NCBI RefSeq assembly: GCF_006539505.1
Contig: NZ_BJND01000017.1
Coordinates: forward strand, 186,001 to 250,000
From: Streptomyces spinoverrucosus
GTDB lineage: Bacteria; Actinomycetota; Actinomycetes; Streptomycetales; Streptomycetaceae
Direction: 5' to 3'
Length of the DNA stretch: 64,000 bases
Every line of letters begins with the position of its first letter. The stretch's first letter is position 1. Below are positions 28,820 through 38,382 of this stretch, piece by piece. The notes beneath the pieces were generated by a model. It ran no database searches and had not been told where the DNA came from. It was given only the letters and a program-made list of their open reading frames with translations. A program made the position numbers and the translations under genes.

Positions 28820-29188
28820 GTGATCCAGCAGGAGTCGCGGCTGCGTGTCGCCGACAACACTGGTGCGAAGGAGATCCTTTGCATCCGTGTGCTCGGTGGC
28901 TCCGGTCGCCGCTACGCGGGTATCGGTGACGTCATCGTCGCCACCGTCAAGGACGCGATCCCCGGTGGCAACGTGAAGAAGGGTGACGTCGTCAAGGCGG
29001 TCATCGTTCGCACCGTCAAGGAGCGCCGCCGTCCGGACGGCTCGTACATCCGCTTCGACGAGAACGCCGCCGTCATTCTGAAGAACGACGGCGACCCTCG
29101 CGGCACCCGTATCTTCGGCCCCGTGGGCCGTGAGCTGCGCGAGAAGAAGTTCATGAAGATCATCTCGCTCGCGCCGGAGGTGCTGTAA
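28820..29188 (+). CDS. rplN: 50S ribosomal protein L14
   Basis: 122 residues, [28 protein letters not shown], the standard form; contacts 16S rRNA in the intersubunit bridge and is the docking site of silencing factor RsfS. GTG start with AGGAGA upstream. The start of the spc-type block, 2 nt before rplX. Confidence 0.98.
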   Translation: MIQQESRLRVADNTGAKEILCIRVLGGSGRRYAGIGDVIVATVKDAIPGGNVKKGDVVKAVIVRTVKERRRPDGSYIRFDENAAVILKNDGDPRGTRIFGPVGRELREKKFMKIISLAPEVL

Positions 29189-29190
29189 GC

Positions 29191-29514
29191 ATGAAGATCA
29201 AGAAGGGCGACCTGGTCCAGGTCATCACCGGCAAGGACAAGGGCAAGCAGGGCAAGGTCATCGCGGCCTTCCCCCGCGAGGACCGTGTCCTGGTCGAGGG
29301 TGTCAACCGGGTCAAGAAGCACACCAAGGCCGGTCCCACGGCTCGCGGTTCGCAGGCCGGTGGCATCGTCACGACCGAGGCGCCGATCCACGTCTCCAAC
29401 GTCCAGCTGGTCGTTGAGAAGGACGGCAAGAAGGTCGTGACCCGCGTCGGCTACCGCTTCGACGAAGAGGGCAACAAGATCCGCGTTGCCAAGCGGACGG
29501 GTGAGGACATCTGA
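29191..29514 (+). CDS. rplX: 50S ribosomal protein L24
   Basis: 107 residues, with the KOW motif [20 protein letters not shown] near the N-terminus. An assembly initiator that binds the 5' end of 23S rRNA. The stop overlaps the rplE ATG by one base. Confidence 0.98.
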   Translation: MKIKKGDLVQVITGKDKGKQGKVIAAFPREDRVLVEGVNRVKKHTKAGPTARGSQAGGIVTTEAPIHVSNVQLVVEKDGKKVVTRVGYRFDEEGNKIRVAKRTGEDI

Positions 29515-30071
29515 TGACGACCACCACCACTCCGCGCCTGAAGACGAAGTACCGCGAGGAGATCGTCGGCAAGCTGCGTGACGAGTTCAAGTACGAGAAC
29601 GTCATGCAGGTTCCGGGCCTCGTCAAGATCGTGGTCAACATGGGTGTGGGCGACGCCGCCCGCGACTCCAAGCTGATCGAGGGCGCCATCCGCGACCTCA
29701 CCACGATCACCGGTCAGAAGCCGGCCGTCACCAAGGCCCGCAAGTCCATCGCGCAGTTCAAGCTGCGTGAGGGCCAGCCGATCGGTGCCCACGTCACGCT
29801 CCGTGGCGACCGCATGTGGGAGTTCCTGGACCGCACCCTGTCGCTCGCGCTGCCGCGCATCCGCGACTTCCGCGGCCTGTCCCCCAAGCAGTTCGACGGC
29901 CGTGGCAACTACACCTTCGGTCTCACGGAGCAGGTCATGTTCCACGAGATCGACCAGGACAAGATCGACCGCGTCCGGGGTATGGACATCACCGTGGTCA
30001 CCACGGCGACCAACGACGCTGAGGGCCGCGCGCTCCTTCGTCACCTCGGCTTCCCCTTCAAGGAGGCGTGA
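29514..30071 (+). CDS. rplE: 50S ribosomal protein L5
   Basis: 185 residues. It includes the L5 signature ([16 protein letters not shown]) and the P-site tRNA contact loop. It forms part of the 5S rRNA particle with L18. The N-terminus [17 protein letters not shown] is slightly extended. Confidence 0.98.
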   Translation: MTTTTTPRLKTKYREEIVGKLRDEFKYENVMQVPGLVKIVVNMGVGDAARDSKLIEGAIRDLTTITGQKPAVTKARKSIAQFKLREGQPIGAHVTLRGDRMWEFLDRTLSLALPRIRDFRGLSPKQFDGRGNYTFGLTEQVMFHEIDQDKIDRVRGMDITVVTTATNDAEGRALLRHLGFPFKEA

Positions 30072-30076
30072 GCGAG

Positions 30077-30262
30077 ATGGCGAAGAAGGCTCTGATCGCT
30101 AAGGCTGCTCGCAAGCCCAAGTTCGGTGTGCGTGGCTACACCCGCTGCCAGCGCTGCGGCCGTCCGCACTCCGTGTACCGCAAGTTCGGCCTGTGCCGCG
30201 TGTGCCTTCGTGAGATGGCTCACCGTGGCGAGCTGCCGGGCGTGACCAAGAGCTCCTGGTAA
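30077..30262 (+). CDS. rpsZ: 30S ribosomal protein S14, zinc-binding type
   Basis: 61 residues from ATG 30077, [24 protein letters not shown]. Two CxxC pairs (CQRCGRP and CRVC) form a zinc ribbon, so this is the short C+ form; Streptomyces commonly also keep a longer zinc-free paralogue under Zur control elsewhere. It lies 5 nt after rplE. A slightly longer frame starting upstream is not needed. Confidence 0.95.
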   Translation: MAKKALIAKAARKPKFGVRGYTRCQRCGRPHSVYRKFGLCRVCLREMAHRGELPGVTKSSW

Positions 30263-30308
30263 TTCCGGTAATTCGGGATTCCTGAAGCTCTCGGTAAGCA
30301 ATGGGCGT

Positions 30309-30359
30309 GTCAGGCGCCCTCCTCTCCATGCCATAGGCTTGGAGGGTTGGGCGCCTGAC
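30309..30359 (+). promoter_or_regulatory. Long hairpin between rpsZ and rpsH
   Basis: GTCAGGCGCCC (30309-30319) pairs with GGGCGCCTGAC (30349-30359), and CTCC pairs with GGAG inside. It is the main structure in the 240-nt gap 30263-30502, which has no gene. S8 in other bacteria represses its operon by binding mRNA; whether this hairpin has such a role is unknown. Confidence 0.5.
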
Positions 30360-30502
30360 TGCCGCCCGTACGCCCGTGGGCAGGGCCCACTAATGTTTGC
30401 TTACTACGCCGTAGGTCCACCGCGCCGCACCCGTCCCGTCTCGGATCGGGGAGAGGGATGGCGCACCAGGAAACCCCGGCGAGAGAGGCCGAAGGCCAAT
30501 TC

Positions 30503-30901
30503 ATGACCATGACTGATCCGATCGCAGACATGCTTACGCGTCTGCGGAACGCGAACTCGGCGTACCACGACACCGTGGCGATGCCGCACTCGAAGATCAA
30601 GTCTCACATCGCGGAGATCCTCCAGCAGGAGGGCTTCATCACGGGCTGGCGCGTCGAGGACGCCGAGGTCGGCAAGAACCTCGTCCTCGAGCTGAAGTTC
30701 GGCCCCAACCGTGAGCGCTCCATCGCGGGCATCAAGCGGATCTCCAAGCCCGGTCTCCGGGTGTACGCGAAGTCCACCAACCTGCCGAAGGTGCTCGGTG
30801 GCCTGGGCGTGGCGATCATCTCCACGTCCCACGGGCTCCTCACCGACAAGCAGGCCGGCAAGAAGGGCGTAGGCGGAGAAGTTCTCGCCTACGTCTGGTA
30901 A
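30503..30901 (+). CDS. rpsH: 30S ribosomal protein S8
   Basis: 132 residues, [25 protein letters not shown], with the C-terminal [12 protein letters not shown] signature. ATG 30503 gives the usual length and has GAAGG upstream; the frame extends 15 codons further, which is leader. A primary binder of the 16S central domain. Confidence 0.97.
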   Translation: MTMTDPIADMLTRLRNANSAYHDTVAMPHSKIKSHIAEILQQEGFITGWRVEDAEVGKNLVLELKFGPNRERSIAGIKRISKPGLRVYAKSTNLPKVLGGLGVAIISTSHGLLTDKQAGKKGVGGEVLAYVW

Positions 30902-30925
30902 CGGAAGGGAACGGAGGAAACAGCT

Positions 30926-31465
30926 ATGTCGCGCATCGGCAAGCTCCCCATCGCGGTTCCCGCCGGCGTGGACGTCACCATCGACGGCCGCACGGTCTCG
31001 GTCAAGGGCCCCAAGGGCGAGCTGACCCACACCGTCGCCGCGCCGATCGAGATCGTCAAGGGTGAGGACGGCGTCCTGAACGTCACCCGCCCCAACGACG
31101 AGCGTCAGAACAAGGCCCTGCACGGCCTGTCCCGCACGCTGGTGGCGAACATGATCACCGGCGTGACCCAGGGTTACGTGAAGAAGCTCGAGATCAGCGG
31201 TGTCGGTTACCGCGTGCAGGCCAAGGGCTCGAACCTGGAGTTCGCGCTCGGCTACAGCCACCCGATCACGGTCGAGGCCCCCGAGGGCATCACCTTCAAG
31301 GTGGAGACCCCGACCCGTTTCTCGGTCGAGGGCATCGACAAGCAGAAGGTCGGCGAGGTTGCGGCCAACATCCGCAAGCTGCGCAAGCCCGACCCGTACA
31401 AGGCCAAGGGCGTCAAGTACGAGGGCGAAGTCATCCGCCGCAAGGTCGGAAAGGCGGGTAAGTAA
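30926..31465 (+). CDS. rplF: 50S ribosomal protein L6
   Basis: 179 residues, [21 protein letters not shown], two alpha/beta domains with the conserved [15 protein letters not shown]-terminal signature. Lies near the sarcin-ricin loop. Preceded by GGAGG. Confidence 0.98.
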   Translation: MSRIGKLPIAVPAGVDVTIDGRTVSVKGPKGELTHTVAAPIEIVKGEDGVLNVTRPNDERQNKALHGLSRTLVANMITGVTQGYVKKLEISGVGYRVQAKGSNLEFALGYSHPITVEAPEGITFKVETPTRFSVEGIDKQKVGEVAANIRKLRKPDPYKAKGVKYEGEVIRRKVGKAGK

Positions 31466-31468
31466 GCC

Positions 31469-31852
31469 ATGGCATACGGACAGAAGATCCTGAAGGGCGA
31501 CGCCTACAAGCGCGCCGCGATCAAGCGCCGTCACATCCGGATCCGCAAGCGGATCTCCGGTACGGCGGAGCGTCCCCGTCTGGTCGTTACCCGCTCGAAC
31601 CGCCACATCGTGGCCCAGGTGATCGACGACATCAAGGGTCACACCCTGGCGTCGGCGTCCACCCTGGACACCTCGGTCCGCGGTGGCGAGGGCGACAAGT
31701 CCGCGCAGGCCAAGCAGGTCGGCGCCCTGGTCGCCGAGCGTGCCAAGGCCGCCGGTGTCGAGGCCGTCGTGTTCGACCGTGGTGGCAACCAGTACGCCGG
31801 GCGCATCGCCGCCCTGGCGGACGCCGCCCGCGAAGCCGGGCTCAAGTTCTGA
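31469..31852 (+). CDS. rplR: 50S ribosomal protein L18
   Basis: 127 residues; [21 protein letters not shown] and the C-terminal [21 protein letters not shown] are typical of this 5S rRNA-binding protein. It follows rplF by 3 nt. Confidence 0.98.
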   Translation: MAYGQKILKGDAYKRAAIKRRHIRIRKRISGTAERPRLVVTRSNRHIVAQVIDDIKGHTLASASTLDTSVRGGEGDKSAQAKQVGALVAERAKAAGVEAVVFDRGGNQYAGRIAALADAAREAGLKF

Positions 31853-31891
31853 GCCTGCCGTAGCTAGCGGAAACAGAGAGAGGTAAATCCA

Positions 31892-32497
31892 ATGGCTGGA
31901 CCCCAGCGCCGCGGTGGCGGTGCCGGTGGCGGCGAGCGGCGGGACCGGAAGGGCCGTGACGGCGGCGCAGCTGCCGCCGAGAAGACCGCGTACGTTGAGC
32001 GCGTTGTCGCGATCAACCGCGTCGCCAAGGTTGTGAAGGGTGGTCGTCGCTTCAGCTTCACCGCGCTGGTCGTGGTGGGCGACGGTGACGGCACCGTGGG
32101 TGTCGGATACGGCAAGGCCAAGGAGGTGCCGGCCGCCATCGCCAAGGGCGTTGAGGAGGCCAAGAAGCACTTCTTCAAGGTCCCCCGGATCCAGGGCACC
32201 ATCCCGCACCCGATCCAGGGTGAGAAGGCTGCCGGTGTCGTGCTCCTGAAGCCGGCGTCGCCGGGTACCGGTGTTATCGCCGGTGGTCCGGTGCGTGCCG
32301 TGCTGGAGTGCGCCGGTATCCACGACGTGCTGTCGAAGTCGCTCGGCTCCGACAACGCCATCAACATCGTGCACGCGACCGTGGAGGCCCTGAAGGGCCT
32401 GCAGCGTCCCGAGGAGATCGCGGCCCGCCGTGGTCTGCCGCTCGAGGACGTCGCCCCCGCGGCTCTTCTCCGTGCGCGTGCCGGGGCGGGTGTGTGA
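31892..32497 (+). CDS. rpsE: 30S ribosomal protein S5
   Basis: 201 residues with a Gly/Arg-rich N-terminal extension ([20 protein letters not shown]) before the dsRNA-binding fold [23 protein letters not shown]. The spectinomycin loop region (KVVKGGR) is intact. Involved in decoding fidelity. Confidence 0.97.
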   Translation: MAGPQRRGGGAGGGERRDRKGRDGGAAAAEKTAYVERVVAINRVAKVVKGGRRFSFTALVVVGDGDGTVGVGYGKAKEVPAAIAKGVEEAKKHFFKVPRIQGTIPHPIQGEKAAGVVLLKPASPGTGVIAGGPVRAVLECAGIHDVLSKSLGSDNAINIVHATVEALKGLQRPEEIAARRGLPLEDVAPAALLRARAGAGV

Positions 32498-32499
32498 TC

Positions 32500-32682
32500 A
32501 TGGCGCAGCTCAAGATCACGCAGGTCAAGTCCTACATCGGCAGCAAGCAGAACCACCGTGACACCCTGCGGTCGCTTGGTCTCAAGGGGATCAACACCGT
32601 GGTCGTCAAGGAGGACCGCCCCGAGTTCCGCGGCATGGTGCACACCGTCCGCCACCTCGTGACGGTCGAGGAGGTCGACTGA
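32500..32682 (+). CDS. rpmD: 50S ribosomal protein L30
   Basis: 60 residues, [35 protein letters not shown], a small ferredoxin-like fold. It lies 2 nt after rpsE, and ATG 32500 is the only start that yields a family-sized protein; the surrounding frame is longer. Confidence 0.96.
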   Translation: MAQLKITQVKSYIGSKQNHRDTLRSLGLKGINTVVVKEDRPEFRGMVHTVRHLVTVEEVD

Positions 32683-32684
32683 TC

Positions 32685-33140
32685 ATGGCGGAGCAGAACC
32701 CGCTCAAGATCCACAACCTCCGTCCCGCCCCGGGCGCCAAGACCGCCAAGACCCGTGTCGGTCGTGGTGAGGCGTCGAAGGGTAAGACGGCCGGTCGTGG
32801 TACCAAGGGCACCAAGGCCCGCTACCAGGTTCCGGAGCGCTTCGAGGGTGGCCAGATGCCGCTGCACATGCGCCTCCCGAAGCTGAAGGGCTTCAAGAAC
32901 CCGTTCAAGACCGAGTACCAGGTCGTGAACCTCGACAAGCTGGCCGCCCTCTACCCGGAGGGTGGCGAGGTCACCGTCGAGGGTCTGGTGGCCAAGGGCG
33001 CCGTTCGCAAGAACAGCCTCGTCAAGGTGCTCGGCCAGGGCGAAATCTCCGTGGCGCTGCAGGTGACGGTCGACGCCGTCTCCGGCTCCGCCAAGGAGAA
33101 GATCACCGCCGCCGGCGGTACCGTCACCGAGCTCGTCTGA
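32685..33140 (+). CDS. rplO: 50S ribosomal protein L15
   Basis: 151 residues, [38 protein letters not shown], Gly-rich N-terminal extension and C-terminal globular part. A late-assembly protein. Last ribosomal gene of this run, before the secY gap. Confidence 0.98.
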   Translation: MAEQNPLKIHNLRPAPGAKTAKTRVGRGEASKGKTAGRGTKGTKARYQVPERFEGGQMPLHMRLPKLKGFKNPFKTEYQVVNLDKLAALYPEGGEVTVEGLVAKGAVRKNSLVKVLGQGEISVALQVTVDAVSGSAKEKITAAGGTVTELV

Positions 33141-33175
33141 ACGCATCAGGCGTCTCGATGACTTGAGCGAACCCG

Positions 33176-33209
33176 ACCGGGGATGCCCCACAAATGGGGT
33201 ATCCCCGGT
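33176..33209 (+). terminator. Strong hairpin between rplO and secY
   Basis: ACCGGGGATGCCCC (33176-33189) pairs over 14 bp (one G-U) with GGGGTATCCCCGGT (33196-33209), loop ACAAAT. There is no proper U-tract. It probably ends or attenuates spc-type transcription before secY. Confidence 0.6.
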
Positions 33210-33300
33210 TGGTCGTTCCAAGGGGGGCAGTCCCGCGGGTAAGGTGGCCTGCACTGCCAACTTTCACAGCTGCCGCACCTCGGGCACTTTGAGCGGCAGT

Positions 33301-33331
33301 TGACCGTTACCCATGTCGTTGTTCTATTGGA
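33301..33331 (+). promoter_or_regulatory. Possible secY promoter
   Basis: TTGACC (33301-33306) and a TATTGG or TCTATT hexamer 17-19 bp downstream. The position, 53 nt before the GTG start and after the hairpin at 33176-33209, suits independent transcription of secY-adk. Confidence 0.45.
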
Positions 33332-33383
33332 ACCTCAAGACCGTCACCCTTGACGCAGATGCGCGGGGGTCGCAGGAGGCACC

Positions 33384-34697
33384 GTGCTCACCGCGTTCGC
33401 CCGGGCGTTCAAGACGCCCGACCTGCGCAAGAAGCTGCTCTTCACGCTCGGCATCATCGTGGTGTACCGGATCGGCACGCACATCCCGATTCCGGGCGTC
33501 GACTACCAGAACGTCCAGACCTGCATCGACGTAGCCAAGGGCAACCAGGGTCTGTTCGGTCTGGTCAACATGTTCAGCGGCGGGGCCCTGCTCCAGATCA
33601 CGATCTTCGCGCTCGGCATCATGCCGTACATCACCGCGAGCATCATCCTGCAACTCCTGACGGTGGTGATCCCCCGCCTCGAAGCCCTCAAGAAGGAGGG
33701 TCAGGCCGGTACGGCGAAGATCACGCAGTACACCCGCTACCTGACCGTGGCGCTCGCCGTCCTGCAGGGCACCGGCCTCGTCGCCACCGCCCGCAGCGGC
33801 TCCCTTTTCTCCGGCTGCCCGGTCGCCAACCAGATCGTCCCCGACCAGTCGATCTTCGTCACGATCACCATGGTCATCGTGATGACCGCCGGTACGGCTG
33901 TCGTGATGTGGCTCGGCGAGCTCATCACCGACCGCGGCATCGGCAACGGCATGTCGATCCTGATGTTCATCTCGATCGCCGCCACCTTCCCGGCCGCCCT
34001 GTGGGCCATCAAGCAGCAGGGCTCGCTGGCCGACGGCTGGATCGAGTTCGGCACGGTCATCCTCGTCGGCCTGTTCATGGTCGGCCTGGTGGTCTTCGTC
34101 GAGCAGGCCCAGCGCCGTATCCCGGTGCAGTACGCCAAGCGCATGATCGGCCGCCGGGCCTACGGCGGTACGTCCACGTACATCCCGCTCAAGGTCAACC
34201 AGGCGGGTGTGATCCCCGTCATCTTCGCCTCGTCGCTGCTCTACATTCCGGCGCTGATCGTCCAGTTCGCCAATTCCCAGGCCGGGTGGGCGACTTGGAT
34301 CACACAGAACCTGGCCGACACGGCGGCGCCCGTGCACATCACGTTCTACTTCTTCCTGATCGTCTTCTTCGCGTTCTTCTACGTGGCGATCTCCTTCAAC
34401 CCTGAAGAAGTCGCCGACAACATGAAGAAGTATGGTGGCTTCATCCCGGGTATCCGGGCTGGCCGACCGACCGCTGAGTACCTCAGCTACGTACTCAACC
34501 GGATCACCTGGCCGGGGTCGCTGTATCTGGGGCTGATCGCTCTCGTGCCAACAATGGCGTTGGCCGGATTTGGGGCAAACCAGAACTTCCCGTTCGGCGG
34601 TACCAGCATCCTGATCATCGTGGGTGTCGGTCTCGAGACGGTGAAGCAGATCGAGAGCCAGCTCCAGCAGCGCAATTACGAAGGGTTCCTCCGCTGA
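33384..34697 (+). CDS. secY: Preprotein translocase subunit SecY
   Basis: 437 residues with ten expected membrane helices. The lateral-gate and plug region, GTHIPIPGVD and GLFGLVNMFSGGALLQITIFALGIMPYITASIILQLL, is textbook. The core channel of the Sec export pathway. GTG start with GGAGG upstream; the stop overlaps adk by one base. Confidence 0.98.
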   Translation: MLTAFARAFKTPDLRKKLLFTLGIIVVYRIGTHIPIPGVDYQNVQTCIDVAKGNQGLFGLVNMFSGGALLQITIFALGIMPYITASIILQLLTVVIPRLEALKKEGQAGTAKITQYTRYLTVALAVLQGTGLVATARSGSLFSGCPVANQIVPDQSIFVTITMVIVMTAGTAVVMWLGELITDRGIGNGMSILMFISIAATFPAALWAIKQQGSLADGWIEFGTVILVGLFMVGLVVFVEQAQRRIPVQYAKRMIGRRAYGGTSTYIPLKVNQAGVIPVIFASSLLYIPALIVQFANSQAGWATWITQNLADTAAPVHITFYFFLIVFFAFFYVAISFNPEEVADNMKKYGGFIPGIRAGRPTAEYLSYVLNRITWPGSLYLGLIALVPTMALAGFGANQNFPFGGTSILIIVGVGLETVKQIESQLQQRNYEGFLR

Positions 34698-35359
34698 TGC
34701 GAATCGTCCTCGTCGGGCCGCCGGGTGCCGGTAAGGGTACGCAGGCCACGCGCCTTGCCGAAAAGCTGTCGATCCCGCACATCTCCACGGGCGACCTGTT
34801 CCGCGCCAACATCAGTCGGCAGACGGAGCTCGGCAAGCTGGCGAAGTCGTACATGGACGCCGGCAACCTGGTACCGGACGAGGTCACCATCGCCATGGCG
34901 AAGGACCGCATGGAGCAGCCGGACGCCGAGAACGGCTTCCTGCTGGACGGCTTCCCGCGCAATGTCTCGCAGGCCGAGGCGCTGGACGAGCTGCTCCAGT
35001 CCGAGGGCATCAAGCTGGACGCGGTGCTGGACCTGGAGGCCCCCGAGGACGAGGTCGTCAAGCGGATCGCCGGGCGGCGGATCTGCCGCAAGGACTCCGC
35101 GCACGTGTTCCACGTGACGTACAGCGCGCCGAAGAAGGAGGGCGTCTGCGACGTCTGCGGCGGTGAGCTGTACCAGCGGGACGACGACTCCGAGGAGACC
35201 GTGCGCAAGCGGCTGGAGGTCTACCACACGCAGACCGAGCCGATCATCGACTACTACAAGGCGCAGGGGCTGGTCGTGACCATCTCGGCGATGGGTGCGG
35301 TCGACGAGGTCACGGGGCGTGCGCTGGGGGCGCTCAAGCGCGAGGACGACGCTCAGTAG
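34697..35359 (+). CDS. adk: Adenylate kinase
   Basis: 220 residues. P-loop GPPGAGKGTQ at residues 7-16, the NMP-binding region STGDLFRANI, DGFPRN, and a LID with a CxxC (CDVCGG) and the earlier Cys of CRKD, so a zinc-type LID is possible. Converts ATP plus AMP to two ADP. Coupled to secY by a 1-nt overlap. Confidence 0.98.
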   Translation: MRIVLVGPPGAGKGTQATRLAEKLSIPHISTGDLFRANISRQTELGKLAKSYMDAGNLVPDEVTIAMAKDRMEQPDAENGFLLDGFPRNVSQAEALDELLQSEGIKLDAVLDLEAPEDEVVKRIAGRRICRKDSAHVFHVTYSAPKKEGVCDVCGGELYQRDDDSEETVRKRLEVYHTQTEPIIDYYKAQGLVVTISAMGAVDEVTGRALGALKREDDAQ

Positions 35360-35378
35360 TCGTGTTTGGTACCTGATG

Positions 35379-35413
35379 GCGGCCGCGGTCCCTTGTGAAG
35401 GGGCCGCGGCCGC
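35379..35413 (+). terminator. Hairpin between adk and map
   Basis: GCGGCCGCGG (35379-35388) pairs with CCGCGGCCGC (35404-35413), extended by CCC/GGG around TTGTGAA. No U-tract. GTACCTGAT (35369-35377), the core of the element seen before rpsM and rplQ, lies directly upstream. Confidence 0.55.
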
Positions 35414-35494
35414 TGCGTGGGGTGGGCCGGTGCGGCAGCCCCTTATCGTGGAAGCAGTCCGTCCCTTCCCGGTCCAAGAAAGGCCGTCGTCTTC

Positions 35495-36331
35495 ATGGTG
35501 CAGATCAAGAGTCCCGAGCAGATCGCCAAGATGCGTGAGGCCGGGTTGGTCGTCGCCGCCATTCACGCGGCCACGCGTGCGGCCGCGGTGCCCGGGGCCA
35601 GCACGAAGGATCTGGACGAGGTCGCGCGCAAGGTGCTCGCGGAGCACGGGGCGAAGTCGAACTTCCTGGGGTACGGCGGTTTCCCCGCGACGATCTGCAC
35701 CTCGGCGAACGAGGTCGTCGTCCACGGCATCCCGTCCGACGACGTCGTGCTCAAGGACGGCGACATCATCTCCATCGACGCCGGCGCGATCGTCGACGGG
35801 TGGCACGGTGACGCCGCCTACACGGCGTTCGTGGGGTCCGGCCACGCTCCGGAGCTGGTCGAGCTGTCCCGGGTGACCGAGGAGTCGATGTGGGCCGGTA
35901 TCGCGGCCATGAAGCAGGGCAACCGGCTCGTCGACATCTCCCGGGCCATCGAGACGTACATCCGCCGCCAGCCGAAGCCCGGCGGCGGGCGGTACGGGAT
36001 CATCGAGGACTACGGCGGTCATGGCATCGGCAGCGAGATGCACATGGACCCGCACCTGCTGAACTACGTCGACCGGCGCCGTGGCAAGGGCCCGAAGCTG
36101 GTCCCCGGCTTCTGCCTAGCCATCGAGCCGATGGTCTCCCTGGGCACCCCGAAGACGGAGGTCCTGGAGGACGACTGGACGGTCATCACGACGGACGGCA
36201 CGTGGTCCTCGCACTGGGAGCACTCGGTCGCCCTGACCGACCAGGGCCCACTGGTCCTGACGGCCCCGGACGGGGGCAGGGCGAAGCTGGCGGAGTACGG
36301 GGTCACGGCCGCACCGGATCCCCTAGCCTGA
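35495..36331 (+). CDS. map: Methionine aminopeptidase type I
   Basis: 278 residues from ATG 35495. Metal ligands are seen in SIDAGAIVDGWHGDAAYT (two Asp), GHGIGSEMH (His), AIEPMV (Glu) and WEHSVALT (Glu). Removes initiator methionine from nascent proteins. Upstream, AAGAAAGG acts as the ribosome-binding site. Its 3' end from 36172 onward is duplicated just downstream; the functional copy appears complete. Confidence 0.96.
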   Translation: MVQIKSPEQIAKMREAGLVVAAIHAATRAAAVPGASTKDLDEVARKVLAEHGAKSNFLGYGGFPATICTSANEVVVHGIPSDDVVLKDGDIISIDAGAIVDGWHGDAAYTAFVGSGHAPELVELSRVTEESMWAGIAAMKQGNRLVDISRAIETYIRRQPKPGGGRYGIIEDYGGHGIGSEMHMDPHLLNYVDRRRGKGPKLVPGFCLAIEPMVSLGTPKTEVLEDDWTVITTDGTWSSHWEHSVALTDQGPLVLTAPDGGRAKLAEYGVTAAPDPLA

Positions 36332-36625
36332 CGACGGCCCGGACCACGACCGCCGGTCGGAGACCGGCGCAGCCGCTCGAAGTCTGTGAGGCGCCCCAGG
36401 CGCCGAGCCCGCGAGGGCGGCGTCGGGGATGGGTCGACTGGACGGTCATCACGACGGACGGCACGTGGTCCTCGCACTGGGAGCACTCGGTCGCCCTGAC
36501 CGAGCAGGGCCCACTGGTCCTGACGGCCCCGGACGGGGGCAGGGCGAAGCTGGCGGAGTACGGGGTCACGGCCGCACCGGATCCCCTAGCCTGACGACGG
36601 CCCGGACCACGACCGCCGGTCGGAG
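36172..36625 (+). repeat. Tandem duplication of the map 3' end
   Basis: 36172-36362 and 36435-36625 are 191 bp each, offset 263 bp, and differ at one position (C 36241 versus G 36504, changing Asp to Glu). The copies are separated by 72 bp (36363-36434). The repeat spans the last 52 codons of map plus 31 bp downstream. Confidence 0.95.
36435..36594 (+). pseudogene. C-terminal map fragment
   Basis: The duplicated piece encodes the last 52 map codons ending in TAAPDPLA and a stop at 36592-36594. It keeps the WEHSVAL motif but lacks the rest of the active site and has no plausible start, so it cannot form an enzyme. The remaining 36626-36799 holds the infA leader; a TAGACT (36712-36717) could be a -10 element, but no -35 is clear. 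Confidence 0.85.
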
Positions 36626-36799
36626 GCTGGCGTCGGAGGTGGGCGCTGCTCGCATGATGATCTTCGGTGTGGGGCAGACTGGCTCGATTCGTGTTTCCGG
36701 GTGCGCTGACGTAGACTGACTCGTCGGCTCTTGTGTACCCGCATGTCTGCATGCGCTCACAGTGAGTCGATCAAGGTAGTCGATTCCGAAGGGCAAAGC

Positions 36800-37021
36800 G
36801 TGGCCAAGAAGCAAGGTGCCATCGAGATCGAGGGCACTGTCGTCGAGTCTCTGCCGAACGCCATGTTCAAGGTCGAGCTCCAGAACGGCCACCAGGTCCT
36901 GGCACACATCAGCGGCAAGATGCGTATGCACTACATCCGCATCCTCCCTGACGACCGGGTCGTGGTGGAGCTGTCTCCGTACGACCTGACGCGTGGCCGG
37001 ATCGTCTACCGGTACAAGTAG
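36800..37021 (+). CDS. infA: Translation initiation factor IF-1
   Basis: 73 residues from GTG 36800, [41 protein letters not shown]; the S1-like OB fold is complete. The frame extends upstream to 36731 but the family N-terminus fixes the start; GAAGGG precedes it. Binds the 30S A-site during initiation. Confidence 0.97.
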   Translation: MAKKQGAIEIEGTVVESLPNAMFKVELQNGHQVLAHISGKMRMHYIRILPDDRVVVELSPYDLTRGRIVYRYK

Positions 37022-37081
37022 ATCTTGCCCGCGCCCCGGGCTTCCCCGAGGCGATGGCACTGACCCGGAGAACCTCACCCC

Positions 37082-37195
37082 ATGAAGGTCAAGCCGAGCG
37101 TCAAGAAGATCTGCGACAAGTGCAGGGTGATCCGCCGTCACGGCCGGGTCATGGTCATCTGCGAGAACCCGCGCCACAAGCAGCGCCAGGGCTGA
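37082..37195 (+). CDS. rpmJ: 50S ribosomal protein L36
   Basis: 37 residues: [17 protein letters not shown] followed by [20 protein letters not shown]. The zinc ligands C11, C14, C27 and H32 are all present (C+ form). The gene lies 60 nt after infA and is short enough to be missed by simple length filters. Confidence 0.97.
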   Translation: MKVKPSVKKICDKCRVIRRHGRVMVICENPRHKQRQG

Positions 37196-37314
37196 CCGCA
37201 CGACCTACCCCTCTGCACCGCTTTCGCAGAGATTCGCGCGACGCGAGCTGAATATGTTCATACGCAGGGCCCGAGCCGCGCGACGGCTTGACACCCCCGG
37301 TCGGAGGCCGGGGA

Positions 37315-37343
37315 CCCAGTTCGTACCTGATACGGCGGCTGGG
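37315..37343 (+). promoter_or_regulatory. Hairpin element before rpsM, related to the one before rplQ
   Basis: CCCAG (37315-37319) and CTGGG (37339-37343) enclose GTACCTGATACGGC (37323-37336), a 14-mer also found before rplQ (39451-39464). A second hairpin CCCCGG/CCGGGG lies just upstream (37296-37313). Because rpsM in many bacteria begins the S4-regulated operon, an S4-type or similar regulatory role is possible but unproved. Confidence 0.5.
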
Positions 37344-37388
37344 AACCGGTCCTGTGGAAGACCTCCGAAGATCACCAGGAGCCATTGA

Positions 37389-37769
37389 ATGGCACGCGTT
37401 TCCGGTGTCGACATCCCGCGCGAAAAGCGCGTGGAGGTCGCCCTCACCTACGTGTTCGGCATCGGCCGGACCCTTTCGCAGCAGACGCTGGCCGCCACCG
37501 GCGTCGACCCGAACACCCGCGTTCGCGACCTCTCCGAGGAGCAGCTCGTCGCGATCCGCGAGTACGTCGACAACAACATCAAGACCGAGGGTGACCTCCG
37601 TCGCGAGATCCAGGCCGACATCCGCCGCAAGGTCGAGATCGGCTGCTACCAGGGTCTGCGGCACCGCCGTGGCCTGCCCGTCCGCGGTCAGCGCACCAGC
37701 ACCAACGCCCGCACCCGCAAGGGCCCGCGTCGCGCCATCGCCGGCAAGAAGAAGCCGGGCAAGAAGTAG
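37389..37769 (+). CDS. rpsM: 30S ribosomal protein S13
   Basis: 126 residues, [28 protein letters not shown], with the [28 protein letters not shown]-terminal signature. Sits at the top of the 30S head and contacts the 50S A-site finger. It follows a 193-nt gap from rpmJ that contains the hairpins above. Confidence 0.98.
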   Translation: MARVSGVDIPREKRVEVALTYVFGIGRTLSQQTLAATGVDPNTRVRDLSEEQLVAIREYVDNNIKTEGDLRREIQADIRRKVEIGCYQGLRHRRGLPVRGQRTSTNARTRKGPRRAIAGKKKPGKK

Positions 37770-37834
37770 TCCGCAGCGGACCACCGTCCACGGTCTTCGC
37801 TGTAGGACCGACCACCTCCCGTAGGAGTTAAGAG

Positions 37835-38239
37835 ATGCCCCCCAAGGGACGTCAGGGCGCTGCCAAGAAGGTGCGCCGCAAGGAAAAGAAGAACGTCGCT
37901 CACGGCCACGCGCACATCAAGAGCACGTTCAACAACACGATCGTTTCCATCACGGACCCGTCCGGCAACGTGATCTCCTGGGCCTCCGCCGGCCACGTCG
38001 GCTTCAAGGGCTCCCGGAAGTCCACGCCGTTCGCCGCGCAGATGGCCGCCGAGTCGGCCGCCCGCCGCGCCCAGGAGCACGGCATGCGCAAGGTCGACGT
38101 GTTCGTGAAGGGTCCGGGTTCGGGTCGTGAGACCGCGATCCGTTCGCTCCAGGCGACCGGTCTCGAGGTCGGCTCCATCCAGGACGTCACCCCGACCCCG
38201 CACAACGGCTGCCGTCCGCCGAAGCGTCGTCGCGTCTGA
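37835..38239 (+). CDS. rpsK: 30S ribosomal protein S11
   Basis: 134 residues; [47 protein letters not shown] is highly conserved. Lies on the platform near the Shine-Dalgarno duplex. GGAG is 11 nt upstream of the ATG. Confidence 0.98.
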   Translation: MPPKGRQGAAKKVRRKEKKNVAHGHAHIKSTFNNTIVSITDPSGNVISWASAGHVGFKGSRKSTPFAAQMAAESAARRAQEHGMRKVDVFVKGPGSGRETAIRSLQATGLEVGSIQDVTPTPHNGCRPPKRRRV

Positions 38240-38259
38240 CCTCGCTTCGCAGGGCTTTT

Positions 38260-38293
38260 CGGGCGGTACGGCTCTTCGGGGCCGTATCGCCCG
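38260..38293 (+). promoter_or_regulatory. Hairpin between rpsK and rpoA
   Basis: CGGGCG-G-TACGGC pairs with GCCGTA-T-CGCCCG over 13 bp (one G-U) around an 8-nt loop TCTTCGGG. No U-tract follows, so it is likely a processing or attenuation structure in the 143-nt gap before rpoA. The organism has no rpsD here, unlike many bacteria. Confidence 0.5.
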
Positions 38294-38382
38294 TACCCTT
38301 GCAGTACCCGTCCCTTTTGCCGGGGACGGTCCCGTCGGGCGTCAAATAGCGGGCGTCCACGACAGAAGGATCTGATCCACAC

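Noticed and set aside
37288-37316. TTGACA before rpsM as a promoter
   Set aside because: No -10-like hexamer at 16-19 bp; the region is dominated by hairpins.
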